Shown here in pieces: positions 14,174 to 23,409 of a stretch of 64,000 nt of DNA; the stretch's first letter is position 1; each line of letters starts with the position of its first letter. The notes under the pieces were generated by a model. The model saw only the letters and a program-made list of their open reading frames with translations. It ran no database searches and was not told where the DNA came from. The translations under genes and the position numbers were made by a program. Source of the DNA: Actinomycetota bacterium (GTDB lineage: Bacteria > Actinomycetota > CADDZG01 > WHSQ01); NCBI GenBank assembly GCA_009380005.1, contig WHSQ01000001.1, positions 1-64,000 of the forward strand. Direction: 5' to 3'.

Positions 14174-15034
14174 ATGGAGTTCTTCCAGGTCGACGTCTTC
14201 GCGGATAGGGCGTACGAGGGCAACCCTCTGGCCGTTTTTCCGGATTGCTCGGACGTGAGCAGCGATCAGATGCAAGCGATCGCGCACGAGATGAACCTCT
14301 CGGAGACCACGTTCGTGACCGAGGCGTCGGGCGATTCCTACCGCGTCCGGATATTCACTCCCCATGAGGAGTTGCCGTTCGCCGGTCACCCAACCCTCGG
14401 GACGGCGTGGGTGCTGCGGGAGCTGGGGCTCGTTTCGGGCGATGTCTACTACCAGCACAGCGGGGCGGAGAAGACGAAGATCCTGGAAGACCGAGGCATG
14501 CTGTGGTTCGAACGCAACGGCAGGGCCGATCCGGATCTCGAGGACTCGAAGCCCACCATTCGCTCCGAGATCGCGGAGGCGATAGGTCTGGTCGAGAGGG
14601 ATCTCGACCTCCAGGCGCGCGAGATCGGCCGTCCGGGACTGCTACGACCGGGCGTCGCCAACGCGGGACTGGAGCAGCTGATGATCCCCGTGCGGGACCT
14701 CGAGACGCTGGCGCGGTGCGTGCCCCGCGTGGACCGTCTCGCCGCGCTCCCCGCCCTCGGCGTCTACGTGTTCACCGCCGTGAAGGCCGGAGGGCTCAGG
14801 TCTCGCGGTTTCTTCCCCGGCGTCGGCGTTCCGGAAGACCCCGGCACGGGGTCGGCGGCGGCTGCGCTCGGCCTGTACTTGGCGCGCCGCCTGGGGAAGG
14901 TCGACTTCGAGGTCGTTCAGGGAGTCGAAGTCGGGCGACCCTGCCGCATCCATCTGAGCGCATCGGACGGGGTCGTCCGGATCGGTGGCGCCTGCAGCCT
15001 GGTCCTCCGCGGCACCCTCGAGCGGCTGCCATGA
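14174..15034 (+). CDS. PhzF-family isomerase/epimerase-like protein
   Basis: 286 aa, of normal length for the family. The start EFFQVDVFADRAYEGNPLAVF, the acidic active-site block MNLSETTFV, LPFAGHPTLGTAWVL and the C-terminal GVGVPEDPGTGSAAAALGLYL are diagnostic. PhzF proteins share their fold with diaminopimelate epimerase DapF and act by general acid/base chemistry. The stop overlaps the lysA start by 4 nt (ATGA), so the two are translationally coupled. This suggests a role near diaminopimelate/lysine metabolism, which is inference. The true phenazine pathway is absent here. Confidence 0.85.
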   Translation: MEFFQVDVFADRAYEGNPLAVFPDCSDVSSDQMQAIAHEMNLSETTFVTEASGDSYRVRIFTPHEELPFAGHPTLGTAWVLRELGLVSGDVYYQHSGAEKTKILEDRGMLWFERNGRADPDLEDSKPTIRSEIAEAIGLVERDLDLQAREIGRPGLLRPGVANAGLEQLMIPVRDLETLARCVPRVDRLAALPALGVYVFTAVKAGGLRSRGFFPGVGVPEDPGTGSAAAALGLYLARRLGKVDFEVVQGVEVGRPCRIHLSASDGVVRIGGACSLVLRGTLERLP

Positions 15035-16416
15035 GCTCGATTAGTAGTCTCGACGAGATGCGATCGATCCTTCCCGATAGCGCGGACACCTCTTCCGGCG
15101 GTCACTTGATCGTGGGTGGATGTGACGCGGTCGAACTGGCCAGTGAGTACGGGACCCCGCTCGTGGTGTTCGATAGGGCAACGTTCGAGGCGCGGGCCCG
15201 CTCGTACACGGCTGCTCTGGAACCCGCATCGGTGGCTTACGCCGGTAAGGCCTTCTTATGTATCGCGATCTGCCAGCTCGTCGACGAGCTCGGCCTCAGC
15301 CTCGACGTGTGCACGGGGGGAGAGCTCGCGACGGCGGTCGCCGCGGGGTTCCCTCCCGAACGGATCGTCTTCCACGGCAACAACAAGTCCCTCGACGAGC
15401 TTCACGCGGCGGCAGAGTCCGGAGTGGGCAGGGTGGTCCTCGACTCGCTCGAGGAGATAGAGCGGGTCGCGGCGGCGGGACTTCGAACGAAGCTTCTCGT
15501 GAGGGTGACGCCGGGGGTCGAAGCGCACACCCACGAGTTCGTGCAGACCGGCCAGGAGGACAGCAAGTTCGGTTTCGGCCTGGGCGATGGGATCGCGCTC
15601 GAAGCGGTGAAGCGCGCGCTGGAGATCCCCGGCTGCGAGCTCGTGGGCTTGCACGCGCACATCGGGTCTCAGATCTTCGAGCTCGCCGCGTTCGACCTCG
15701 CCATCCAGCGCCTGGCGGTGTTCATCGCCGAGACACAGGATCGGTTCGGCTTCGTTCCCTCCGAGCTCAACCTCGGTGGCGGCCTCGGGGTGGCCCACAC
15801 GCGGGACGAGATCACGCCGGATCCGGCGGCATCCGTGGCTCGCATCCACCACGCCCTCAGGCGGGAATTCGGATCGTTGTCTCTCCCCGTACCGCGCCTC
15901 GCGGTCGAACCCGGCCGTTCGATCGTCGGCGCTTCCTGCGTCACGGTGTACCGCGTTGGAACGGTGAAGAGGATCCCCGGCGTGCGTACCTACGTCGCGG
16001 TCGACGGCGGGATGTCCGACAACATCAGGCCCGCCCTCTACGGAGCTCGGTACGAAGCCTTCCTGGCGAATCGGATGGACGCGCCCCCGGGGCCACGCGT
16101 GACGGTGTGCGGCAAGCATTGCGAGTCGGGAGACGTTCTGATCAAGGACGTCCACTTGCCCGACGACGTCGCAGCGGGTGATCTAGTGTGCGTCCCCGCG
16201 ACCGGGGCCTACACCTATTCCATGGCGAACAACTACAACCACGTGCCTCGGCCCGCCGTGGTGATGGTGACCGACGGGACGGCCACCACGATCGTCGTGC
16301 GCGAGACGAACGAGGACCTCCTGCGCCACGACCGCCGCCTGGACGGTTCCATGCCGGGGAACCCGTCGAATAGCCAAGCTCTCGACGGCCTAGACATCTC
16401 GGACTCATCGTCCTAG
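15031..16416 (+). CDS. lysA: Diaminopimelate decarboxylase
   Basis: 461 aa. Converts meso-diaminopimelate to lysine with PLP. The PLP lysine is in VAYAGKAFLC (~residue 74), the phosphate-binding Gly-rich loop is LNLGGGLGVAHT, and the catalytic-face motifs EPGRSIVG and CGKHCESGDVL are present. The ATG overlaps the phzF stop. The much longer upstream frame only runs through phzF in another frame and is rejected. It follows argS in the order usual for actinobacteria, but phzF is interposed. Confidence 0.95.
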   Translation: MSSISSLDEMRSILPDSADTSSGGHLIVGGCDAVELASEYGTPLVVFDRATFEARARSYTAALEPASVAYAGKAFLCIAICQLVDELGLSLDVCTGGELATAVAAGFPPERIVFHGNNKSLDELHAAAESGVGRVVLDSLEEIERVAAAGLRTKLLVRVTPGVEAHTHEFVQTGQEDSKFGFGLGDGIALEAVKRALEIPGCELVGLHAHIGSQIFELAAFDLAIQRLAVFIAETQDRFGFVPSELNLGGGLGVAHTRDEITPDPAASVARIHHALRREFGSLSLPVPRLAVEPGRSIVGASCVTVYRVGTVKRIPGVRTYVAVDGGMSDNIRPALYGARYEAFLANRMDAPPGPRVTVCGKHCESGDVLIKDVHLPDDVAAGDLVCVPATGAYTYSMANNYNHVPRPAVVMVTDGTATTIVVRETNEDLLRHDRRLDGSMPGNPSNSQALDGLDISDSSS

Positions 16417-16457
16417 CCTCTCAGCGCCGATCGATTCCGACCCGTCAGGGGGTTCCG

Positions 16458-17222
16458 ATGCGTTCCAAGGTCATGTTCGTCGCCGCGTTTGCACTGCTGG
16501 CCGCCGTCGTCCCGGGTGGAGCGTTCGCTCAACGATCCGGTGTTCCCGACGGCGTCGCCGTGGTCGGCAGCATCCACGGGCGGGGAGTGGCAGGACCGGG
16601 CTCGTACGCGGTGCTCATCGACATCCACGAGATGCCGAAGGCGAAGGCCAAGCCGACCCGTGCCGCGAACTGCTCGAACGCGGGGGCCGAGAGCGGGACC
16701 TATGGGCTCACCGGCTGGAAGATCGGTGGTAACCGTGTCGCCCACCTCAGTACGGCGACGGTGCCGTCCTCGCTCGGCAGCGTCACGTCGACCCTCGAGG
16801 CAAGCTGGGACGTATGGTCGGCGGCGGAGCCCGCCGCGCCCAGCGTGAACGTCGCCACCGACGGTACGGTCACCCGCTACACGGCAAACCGCAGCTACGA
16901 CATCCTCTGGGGCCGGACGGGAAGATCCCTCGCGACCACCTACACGTGGCGGTGGAGCGATGGCACGATCGAGAGCGATGTCGTCTTCGACAAGGGCGTC
17001 ACATGGTGGAAGGCCCCCAGTGAAGGCGACGGCTGTTACGAGACCGCGGGGAACGTCTACGACGTAGCCAACATCGCTACCCACGAGTTCGGCCACGCGT
17101 ACGGCCTCGATCACCCGTCGGGTGCTCGGTTCGAAACGATGTACGCCTACGGGTATTCCGGCGAGACCTTGAAACGGTCGCTGGCGACGGGCGACGTGGC
17201 GGGGGTACGCGCCAACTACTAG
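16458..17222 (+). CDS. Secreted matrixin-like zinc metalloprotease
   Basis: 254 aa with a signal peptide (KVMFVAAFALLAAVVPGGAFA). The zinc motif THEFGHAYGLDH fits HExGHxxGLxH of metzincins (third ligand His). A downstream Met, in FETMYAYGY, fits the Met-turn. The middle region (~45-190) is unassigned and contains two Cys that may pair. It is likely an extracellular peptidase. It is inserted between lysA and hom with its own AGGGGG site, so it is not part of the amino-acid pathway. Confidence 0.8.
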   Translation: MRSKVMFVAAFALLAAVVPGGAFAQRSGVPDGVAVVGSIHGRGVAGPGSYAVLIDIHEMPKAKAKPTRAANCSNAGAESGTYGLTGWKIGGNRVAHLSTATVPSSLGSVTSTLEASWDVWSAAEPAAPSVNVATDGTVTRYTANRSYDILWGRTGRSLATTYTWRWSDGTIESDVVFDKGVTWWKAPSEGDGCYETAGNVYDVANIATHEFGHAYGLDHPSGARFETMYAYGYSGETLKRSLATGDVAGVRANY

Positions 17223-17303
17223 GTGCGAGCTTCCACAGATCACACCGCTACCCCGGAGCGTTAGCGTTGGTCTCCGACACCGAACGAAGATGAGGAGGCT
17301 CAC

Positions 17304-17708
17304 GTGGCTCTCAGGGTTGCATGGTTGGTGGTCGATTCGGCAGATCCGGCGACGCTCGCCAGATGGTGGATGGAAGCGTTGGATGACTACGAGATCGAGT
17401 ACGACTCGGCGACCGATCCCGAAGCGGACCCGGGGGATCCCGAGGTGGTGATCAAGGGCTCCAGTGGCCACCGCATGCTGTTCGGGAAGGTGCCCGAGGC
17501 GAAGACCATCAAGAACCGCCTCCATCTCGATCTCCGGCCGGAGGATCGAGATGCGGAGGTCGCCCGCCTCGAGGGCCTGGGAGCGAAGCGGGTCGACATA
17601 GGTCAGGGCGATGACAAGAGCTGGGTCGTGCTCGCAGACATAGAAGGCAACGAGTTCTGCGTGCTCCGGGCTCTCGACCCCGAGGAGAAGGCCGCAGGCG
17701 TCGCCTGA
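17304..17708 (+). CDS. VOC/glyoxalase-superfamily protein
   Basis: 134 aa. The GTG at 17304 follows GAGGAGG by 6 nt. Two beta-alpha-beta-beta-beta units are visible: LRVAWLVVDSADPATLARWW to HRMLFGKVPE, and NRLHLDLRPEDRDAEVARL to WVVLADIEGNEFCVL. The closing EGNEFCVL is the usual VOC end and supplies a metal-ligand glutamate in active members. Such proteins include glyoxalases, dioxygenases and resistance proteins; function is not predictable. Confidence 0.85.
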   Translation: MALRVAWLVVDSADPATLARWWMEALDDYEIEYDSATDPEADPGDPEVVIKGSSGHRMLFGKVPEAKTIKNRLHLDLRPEDRDAEVARLEGLGAKRVDIGQGDDKSWVVLADIEGNEFCVLRALDPEEKAAGVA

Positions 17709-17764
17709 GGCGAACGCCGAGCAACTGCGACCGGACACTCATTCAGTTTTCGGCCGGGCGCCGT

Positions 17765-17770
17765 TAGGGT
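17765..17770 (+). promoter_or_regulatory. -10 box TAGGGT, leaderless start of hom
   Basis: It ends 6 nt before the hom ATG and no ribosome-binding site follows, so the hom-thrC-thrB message would begin at the start codon. Confidence 0.55.
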
Positions 17771-17776
17771 TTCGCG

Positions 17777-19072
17777 ATGAGCGAAACGGTCAGGGTTGGG
17801 TTCCTGGGGTGCGGGATCGTGGGTGGCGGAGCCGCCCGGATCCTGCTCGAGCATGCCGCCGAGATAGAGGAGCGGGCCGGCGTGCCGCTCGAGATCGGGC
17901 GGGTCGCCGTCCGGAGCCTGTCCAAGCCGCGGGAGGTCACGCTCCAGAGCGAGACGTGGACCACCGATCCCTGGGAGGTGGTTCAGGACCCTGCGATCGA
18001 CGTGGTCGTGGAGGTCATGGGCGGGATCGAGCCGGCCCGAGACCTCATCGTCCAGGCGCTCAAGTCCGGCAAGCACGTCGTCACCGCCAACAAGGAGCTG
18101 CTTTCCACGGTGGGGCGCGAGGTCATGGACGCCGCGGACACGGCCGGCGTCGATCTGCTCTTCGAGGCCGCCGTCGCCGGGGGCATCCCGATCATCAGAC
18201 CCATGAAGGAATCGTTGGCGGGCGACCGCGTGCAGCGAGTCATGGGCATCGTCAACGGCACCACGAACTTCATCTTGAGCCGCATGTCCGAGACGGGCGA
18301 GTCGTTCGCCGAGGCTCTGACCGAGGCCGAGCGACTCGGCTACACCGAGTTGGACCCGACGGCCGATATCGAAGGATTCGACGCGGCCGCCAAGCTCTCG
18401 ATCCTCGCGTCGCTTGCGTTCAACGCTCGGGTGGTGGCCGGCGACGTCCACCGGGAAGGCATCACCACGGTGACCCCCGCCGATATCCGAGCCGCGCACG
18501 ACATGGGTTACGAGGTGAAGTTGCTGGCGATAGCGGAGATCGACGACGGACAGATCGCGGCCCACGTCCATCCGGCGATGATCCCGCAGACGCATCCCCT
18601 GGCCTCCGTCCGTGATGTCTTCAACGCGATCTTCATCGAGGGCGAAGAGGTAGGCGAGCTGATGTTCTTCGGACGCGGCGCGGGCGGGGCGCCCACCGGC
18701 TCTGCCGTCGTAGGGGACATCGTCGAGATCGCTCGAAACATAAGCGGCGGCGGGCGCGCTGTGGGCTGTACCTGCTATCACGACCGCGCCCGCATGCGAG
18801 CAGAGGACGACGCGAAGGTTCGCTACTACATCGTCCTCTCGGTGCGCGATCAACCAGGTGTCCTGGCGTCCGTCGCGGGTGTGTTCGCACGGGAAGCCGT
18901 CTCGATCGCGAGCGTCAGACAGGAAGGCTCCGGCGATGAGGCCACCCTTGCCCTGATCACGCACAGTGGAACGGAGGGCCAGCACCAGGCTACGTTCGCC
19001 GGTCTCCGCGAGCTCGAAGCGGTGAAGGGTATCGAATCCACGATGCGGGTGGTCGGGACCTCGGAGGGATGA
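17777..19072 (+). CDS. hom: Homoserine dehydrogenase with C-terminal ACT domain
   Basis: 431 aa. Reduces aspartate semialdehyde to homoserine, the branch point to threonine and methionine. An N-terminal Rossmann motif GFLGCGIVGGGA, the catalytic region GGIPIIRPMKESLAGDRV, the NGTTNFILSRM motif and the domain around ELDPTADIEGFDAAAKL are all present. Residues ~350-430 are an ACT domain (VRDQPGVLASVAGVFA) for threonine feedback. The start is leaderless. The stop overlaps the thrC start by 4 nt, giving an operon hom-thrC-thrB. Confidence 0.95.
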   Translation: MSETVRVGFLGCGIVGGGAARILLEHAAEIEERAGVPLEIGRVAVRSLSKPREVTLQSETWTTDPWEVVQDPAIDVVVEVMGGIEPARDLIVQALKSGKHVVTANKELLSTVGREVMDAADTAGVDLLFEAAVAGGIPIIRPMKESLAGDRVQRVMGIVNGTTNFILSRMSETGESFAEALTEAERLGYTELDPTADIEGFDAAAKLSILASLAFNARVVAGDVHREGITTVTPADIRAAHDMGYEVKLLAIAEIDDGQIAAHVHPAMIPQTHPLASVRDVFNAIFIEGEEVGELMFFGRGAGGAPTGSAVVGDIVEIARNISGGGRAVGCTCYHDRARMRAEDDAKVRYYIVLSVRDQPGVLASVAGVFAREAVSIASVRQEGSGDEATLALITHSGTEGQHQATFAGLRELEAVKGIESTMRVVGTSEG

Positions 19073-20136
19073 GGAAGCTAGACGTCGCGGGACCGCGCGG
19101 GATCATCCGGAGGTATCGCGATCACCTGCCGGTCGGAGATGACACGCCCGTCGTGACCCTCGACGAGGGCGACACGCCGCTCATCTTCTCAGAGCGTCTC
19201 TCATCGAAAGTGGAGGCGGAGGTATGGCTCAAGTACGAGGGGCTCAACCCGACAGGATCGTTCAAGGACCGCGGCATGACCCTTGCGATCTCGAAGGCGC
19301 TCGAGGAGGGTTCCCAAGCGGTCGTGTGCGCATCGACGGGCAACACCAGCGCGTCGGCCGCGGCCTACGCGGCGCGAGCGGGGATGGTCTGCGCGGTTCT
19401 CATCCCCGAGGGCAACGTCGCTCTGGGGAAACTCGCCCAGGCGCTCGTCCACGGCGCCAAGGTCTTCGAGATCGAGGGAAACTTCGACCAGGCGCAGAAG
19501 CTGACCCAACAGATGTCCGAGCAGCATCCGTTCACGCTCGTGAACTCGGTCAACCCGTACCGTGTCGAGGGCCAGAAGACCGCCGCGTTCGAGGTAGTGG
19601 AAGCGCTCGGCCGGGCCCCCGATCTCCATGTGATGCCCGTCGGCAACGCCGGCAACATCACCGCGTACTGGCGCGGGTACCGCGAAGCTCACGAGCTCAC
19701 GTGGTCCAGTTCGTTGCCCGCCATGTTCGGCTTCCAGGCCGAGGGTGCCAACCCGATCGTGCGGGGAGAGATCGTCCAAGATCCGAAGACGGTGGCGACC
19801 GCGATCAGGATCGGTAACCCCGCATCGTGGAGTGGTGCGGTCGACGCGGCCACCAGCTCGGGGGGCCGTATCTCATCGGTGCGGGACAAGGAGATCATCG
19901 AGGCCTACAAGGGCCTGGCCGAGGAAGGCGTGTTCGTGGAGCTGGCGTCCGCAGCGGGAGTGGCGGGTCTGCTCGAGATGCACCGGGCCGGGGCGGTGCC
20001 CGCCGGCTCGACCATCGCTTGCGTCCTCACCGGTCACGGCTTGAAGGACCCCGACTGGGCGATGTCTACGGCACCTCGACCGCGCAAGGTGGAGGCCGAC
20101 ATTGAAGTAATCCTGGCTCAACTCGACATGGCGTAG
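19069..20136 (+). CDS. thrC: Threonine synthase
   Basis: 355 aa, of short (class II-like fold) actinobacterial length. A PLP enzyme that converts O-phosphohomoserine to threonine. The PLP lysine is in PTGSFKDRGMT. The substrate/phosphate motifs CASTGNTSASAAAYAARAG and MPVGNAGNITAYWRGY are typical, and the C-terminal ACVLTGHGLKDPD is diagnostic. The ATG overlaps the hom stop, and thrB follows after 12 nt. Confidence 0.95.
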   Translation: MRKLDVAGPRGIIRRYRDHLPVGDDTPVVTLDEGDTPLIFSERLSSKVEAEVWLKYEGLNPTGSFKDRGMTLAISKALEEGSQAVVCASTGNTSASAAAYAARAGMVCAVLIPEGNVALGKLAQALVHGAKVFEIEGNFDQAQKLTQQMSEQHPFTLVNSVNPYRVEGQKTAAFEVVEALGRAPDLHVMPVGNAGNITAYWRGYREAHELTWSSSLPAMFGFQAEGANPIVRGEIVQDPKTVATAIRIGNPASWSGAVDAATSSGGRISSVRDKEIIEAYKGLAEEGVFVELASAAGVAGLLEMHRAGAVPAGSTIACVLTGHGLKDPDWAMSTAPRPRKVEADIEVILAQLDMA

Positions 20137-20148
20137 TTAGCTAGGGCG

Positions 20149-21060
20149 ATGCCGGCAGCGGTAAAGGTTCACGTCCCCGCCACCGTGGCGAATCTCGGCC
20201 CCGGGTTCGACGCGCTCGGCGCGGCGATCCAGATGTACCTCGACATCGAGATCGAGCCGCGTCGCGATTCGGTCGACATCCTGATCGAGGGAGAGGGCGC
20301 CGAAACGCTGCCGCAGGACGAGACGAACCTCGTGATCCGTTCGATGAACACCTTCTTCGACCACGTTGGCCGTCGGCCGCCGGGCTTCGCGGTGCGGGTG
20401 AAGAACCCGATCCCGCTTGGTTCGGGATTGGGATCGTCCGCTGCGGCAGTGGTAGGGGGGCTGTACGCGGCTCGTGCGGTGACGGGCGCCAACGTCCACC
20501 AAGCCGAGATGATCGACATGGCGACGACGCTGGAGGGTCACCCGGACAACGTGATGCCCGCGCTGTTGGGAGGCTTGGTCGTGTGCTATCAGCCGAACGC
20601 AGAGGGCTTCCGCTACTTCCGCATGGAAGCCAACGACAGGCTCATCCCGATCGTCGCCGTCCCCCGCGGAGGATTCTCTACCCAGCAGGCGCGCCTGGCG
20701 CTGCCGCAGGACGTCGCGTTCCACGACGCGCAGTTCACGGCATCGCGAGCGGCTCTCTTGGTCGCGGCGCTGAGCTCGGGAGCGACCGCCGAGGTCCTCG
20801 CCGACGCGATGCACGACCGCCTCCACGAGCCCTATCGCCTGCGATTGATGCCGGAGAGCGCCGCGGTCCACGCGGAACTGCGCGAAGCAGGACTGCCCGT
20901 CGCGCTCGCGGGAGCCGGCCCCTCGCTCTTGACGATCGTTCCTCGGCCCGAGGTCGCGATGCGAGCCGAACAGGTCCGCCGCATCTGTCGGGAACGTGCC
21001 GAGGGATGGCGCGTGTTCGTGAGCGAATGGGAGTCGAAAGGCGCCCAGACCTCCCAGTGA
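20149..21060 (+). CDS. thrB: Homoserine kinase
   Basis: 303 aa, GHMP kinase superfamily. Phosphorylates homoserine with ATP to feed ThrC. The N-terminal VHVPATVANLGPGFDALGAA block, the ATP loop IPLGSGLGSSAAAVVGGL and the C-terminal AGAGPSLLTIV motif are clear. Last gene of hom-thrC-thrB. A strong hairpin at 21101-21120 follows. Confidence 0.95.
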   Translation: MPAAVKVHVPATVANLGPGFDALGAAIQMYLDIEIEPRRDSVDILIEGEGAETLPQDETNLVIRSMNTFFDHVGRRPPGFAVRVKNPIPLGSGLGSSAAAVVGGLYAARAVTGANVHQAEMIDMATTLEGHPDNVMPALLGGLVVCYQPNAEGFRYFRMEANDRLIPIVAVPRGGFSTQQARLALPQDVAFHDAQFTASRAALLVAALSSGATAEVLADAMHDRLHEPYRLRLMPESAAVHAELREAGLPVALAGAGPSLLTIVPRPEVAMRAEQVRRICRERAEGWRVFVSEWESKGAQTSQ

Positions 21061-21100
21061 CCGGCGGCGGCCTACAGCCTTACCGGCGCCGGACCGAAAG

Positions 21101-21120
21101 AAGGGCCCCGAAGGGCCCTT
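21101..21120. terminator. Bidirectional terminator hairpin after thrB
   Basis: AAGGGCCC (21101-21108), loop CGAA, GGGCCCTT (21113-21120), then a short pyrimidine stretch. The 8-bp perfect stem with a stable tetraloop lies in the 67-bp gap between thrB and the convergent membrane-protein gene. Confidence 0.75.
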
Positions 21121-21127
21121 CCGAGAC

Positions 21128-21955
21128 TTAACGCCGGTTCGGCGGTGGAGGTGGTACCTCGTCCGCCGCCGGCGTAGTACCTGTCGGAGTGGTTGCGGGA
21201 GTCGTGGCGGTGGGGGTCGTGGCGGTGGACTTCCCCGTGATGCGCCCGGAGCTGCTGGTCGTAGCGGCGCCGGCCGGAACCGTCTCGCGCTCCTCCCGTA
21301 GGTCGATGGCGCGACGCTCGGCTCCCTCGTCGTAGTGGGCTCGCTCGAGCTTCGTGTGCCAGCGCGAGCCGAGTGCTCCACCGATCGCTCCACCGAAGAA
21401 CATCGCCACCAGAGCCGCGATCAGCATCCCGAAACCGAACGTTTGGACCTCGCTGTCGCCGGCTACGTCCTGCGGGCTGAACGGCAGGTTCAGGCGGAAC
21501 GGGAGATCGACGTTCGTGTTGGTGCCGACCGCCGTCGCTATGGCGGCGAGGCAGACGGCGACGATGATCGCTACCAGGGCAACGAGCAAGCCATTCCCCG
21601 CGCCCGAGCCTCGAGCCATCCGTCCGGCGGTGTAGCCGCCCCACATGTAGGCGAGGAACTGGGCGATGACGAGCCCGATGGCCACGCCGATCCCGGCGTC
21701 CACGATGTCGCCCTGCGTGACGTCGGCATCCGCCAGACCCAGGGCCACCAGCACGCCTGTGATCAACACGGAGAGCAGGAACATCGCGCCGAAGGCCACA
21801 ACGACGCCGGTGAGGATGGCGCCGGCGGAAACTCCGCCGCGAACGTCGCCCGGCCTGAGGCCCTCACGTACCATCGTCGACTCGCGTTGTGGATAGGTGG
21901 CCGTTTCGTCCGTGGTCGTCGAGTGGCGATCGCGATTGCGGAAGCGCTCGAACAT
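21128..21955 (-). CDS. Multi-pass membrane protein, YrzE/TIGR04086-like
   Basis: 275 aa. The ATG at 21955 is preceded by AAGGGGGA. The N-terminal ~50 residues are polar and charged. Four to five membrane helices follow (AGAILTGVVVAFGAMFLLSV, AGIGVAIGLVIAQFLAYMWG, LLVALVAIIVAVCLAAIATA, FGMLIAALVAMFFGGAIGG). Gly-rich helix faces such as WGGYTAGRMARG are typical of small integral proteins of the YrzE type. The C-terminal ~45 residues are a Thr/Pro/Ala low-complexity tail. Function unknown. It is divergent from the cDPG operon, with only 41 bp between the starts. Confidence 0.6.
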   Translation of the reverse strand: MFERFRNRDRHSTTTDETATYPQRESTMVREGLRPGDVRGGVSAGAILTGVVVAFGAMFLLSVLITGVLVALGLADADVTQGDIVDAGIGVAIGLVIAQFLAYMWGGYTAGRMARGSGAGNGLLVALVAIIVAVCLAAIATAVGTNTNVDLPFRLNLPFSPQDVAGDSEVQTFGFGMLIAALVAMFFGGAIGGALGSRWHTKLERAHYDEGAERRAIDLREERETVPAGAATTSSSGRITGKSTATTPTATTPATTPTGTTPAADEVPPPPPNRR

Positions 21956-21996
21956 TGGTCCCCCTTCCGAAGGTCCTTCCTTTGCTGTACCGACAT

Positions 21997-23409
21997 ATGC
22001 TTCCCCTCGGGACCCCGCCTGAAACTCTTGCCGGTTGCGAGGAGCCACCCATCCGCTACATCGCCGTCGTCGACGGAGAGCACTATCCCGCTGTCATCGG
22101 GTCCGCCTTCCGGGAGTTGCAGGAGCGCGGCGATCGGGTGCTCGCGGCGGTCCTCGCGGGGGGCCACGAGAAGCTGCCCGACGACGACCTGGACGAGATA
22201 TCGGGCGTCCCCGTGCTCGCCGCGGACGATCCGCCGGCCGTCCTCGCCCGAGCGATCAAGCAATACGAGCCCGAGGCGATCGCCGATCTCTCCGACGAGC
22301 CCGTCCTGGATTACCGCCGACGCCATCAGTTGGCCGCCGTCGCGCTGTTCATGGGGGTCGCCTACCAGGGCGCGGATTTCCGCTTCATGCCCCCGCCACG
22401 GCCCCATCTGTGCAGGAAGCCGTCCGTCGCCATCATCGGTACGGGGAAGCGCACGGGCAAGACCGCGGTGGCCGGCTTCGTGGCCCGCGCCCTCGCCGAG
22501 CGCGGCATCCCGCCCGTGATCGTCGCCATGGGCCGGGGTGGGCCCGAAGAGCCCGAGGTGCTGCGGGGCGACGAGCTGGAGCTTCAGGCCAAGGACCTCA
22601 TCGAGGTGGCGGACTCGGGCCGTCATGCGGCCTCGGACTACATCGAGGACGCGGCCCTCGGCAGGGTTCCCACGGTCGGTTGTCGCAGGTGCGGCGGAGG
22701 CCTGGCCGGGGGCGTCGAGATCTCCAACGTGGCGGCCGGGATCGAGAAGGCGAACGAGCTCCCCGGGGACCTCATCCTGCTGGAGGGCTCGGGTTCTTCG
22801 ATCCCCCCCGCGCACGCCGATGCGAGCATCCTCGTCGTGCCCGCCTCCGTCCCCGAGGAACACCTGGCCGGCTACATGGGCCCGTTCCGCCTGTTGCTAG
22901 CCGATGTCGCGATGATTACTATGTGTGATGACCCGCACGGGTCTCCCTCTCAGGTCTCCTCTCTGATCCGCGATGCCTTCCGTGATAGAGATGGGTCCAG
23001 AGGGCTACCTCAGGCAGAGATCCAGGTGATCCACACGGTCTTCCGCCCGCATCCCACCCGCCCGGTCGACGGCGCCGACGTATTCGTCGCCACCACGGCA
23101 CCCGCCCACGCCGGAGGCTCGATCCGTGACCACCTCGAGGAAAGGTACGGATGCAAGGTGAAGGGCATCACGCATTCACTGTCCGATCGCAAGCGACTGA
23201 GAGAAGAGATAGAGCACATGGCCGATCGAACCGATCTCCTCCTGTGCGAGATCAAGGCCGCCGCCATCGACGTGGCGGCCCGTCAGGCCGTCGACGCCGG
23301 TTTGGACGTGGTGTTCATGGACAACGTGCCCGAGGGAGTCGGTGGGAGCGACCCCACGCAGGCCGTCCTCGACGTGGCGGGAATGGCGAGGGGGCGTTCG
23401 GGGTTGTGA
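21997..23409 (+). CDS. cpgS: Cyclic 2,3-diphosphoglycerate synthetase
   Basis: 470 aa, close to the archaeal enzyme length. It closes 2,3-diphosphoglycerate to its cyclic form using ATP. The N-terminal VVDGEHYPAVIGSAFREL is a family signature. The P-loop IIGTGKRTGKTAVAGFVARAL is at ~146-166, followed by VIVAMGRGGPEEPEV, a Cys pair in VGCRRCGGGLAGG, and ILLEGSGSSIPPAHAD. The ATG at 21997 is chosen because conserved sequence begins ~18 residues later; no ribosome-binding site helps, so the start is uncertain. The stop overlaps the 2-phosphoglycerate kinase start (GTGA). Known mostly from hyperthermophilic methanogens; this adjacency gives both enzymes of the pathway. Confidence 0.8.
   Translation: MLPLGTPPETLAGCEEPPIRYIAVVDGEHYPAVIGSAFRELQERGDRVLAAVLAGGHEKLPDDDLDEISGVPVLAADDPPAVLARAIKQYEPEAIADLSDEPVLDYRRRHQLAAVALFMGVAYQGADFRFMPPPRPHLCRKPSVAIIGTGKRTGKTAVAGFVARALAERGIPPVIVAMGRGGPEEPEVLRGDELELQAKDLIEVADSGRHAASDYIEDAALGRVPTVGCRRCGGGLAGGVEISNVAAGIEKANELPGDLILLEGSGSSIPPAHADASILVVPASVPEEHLAGYMGPFRLLLADVAMITMCDDPHGSPSQVSSLIRDAFRDRDGSRGLPQAEIQVIHTVFRPHPTRPVDGADVFVATTAPAHAGGSIRDHLEERYGCKVKGITHSLSDRKRLREEIEHMADRTDLLLCEIKAAAIDVAARQAVDAGLDVVFMDNVPEGVGGSDPTQAVLDVAGMARGRSGL

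Noticed and set aside
14407-15030. Upstream extension of lysA to a 669-aa protein
   Set aside because: The added 208 residues run out of frame through phzF and are low-complexity Arg/Gly; lysA starts at 15031.
21335-22519. 394-aa plus-strand frame spanning the membrane-protein gene and the start of cpgS
   Set aside because: Antisense to the membrane-protein gene and out of frame with cpgS; His/Asp/Gly-rich nonsense composition.
23151-23405. Upstream extension of the 2-phosphoglycerate kinase
   Set aside because: It lies inside cpgS in another frame; the kinase's conserved N-terminal domain begins at the GTG at 23406.
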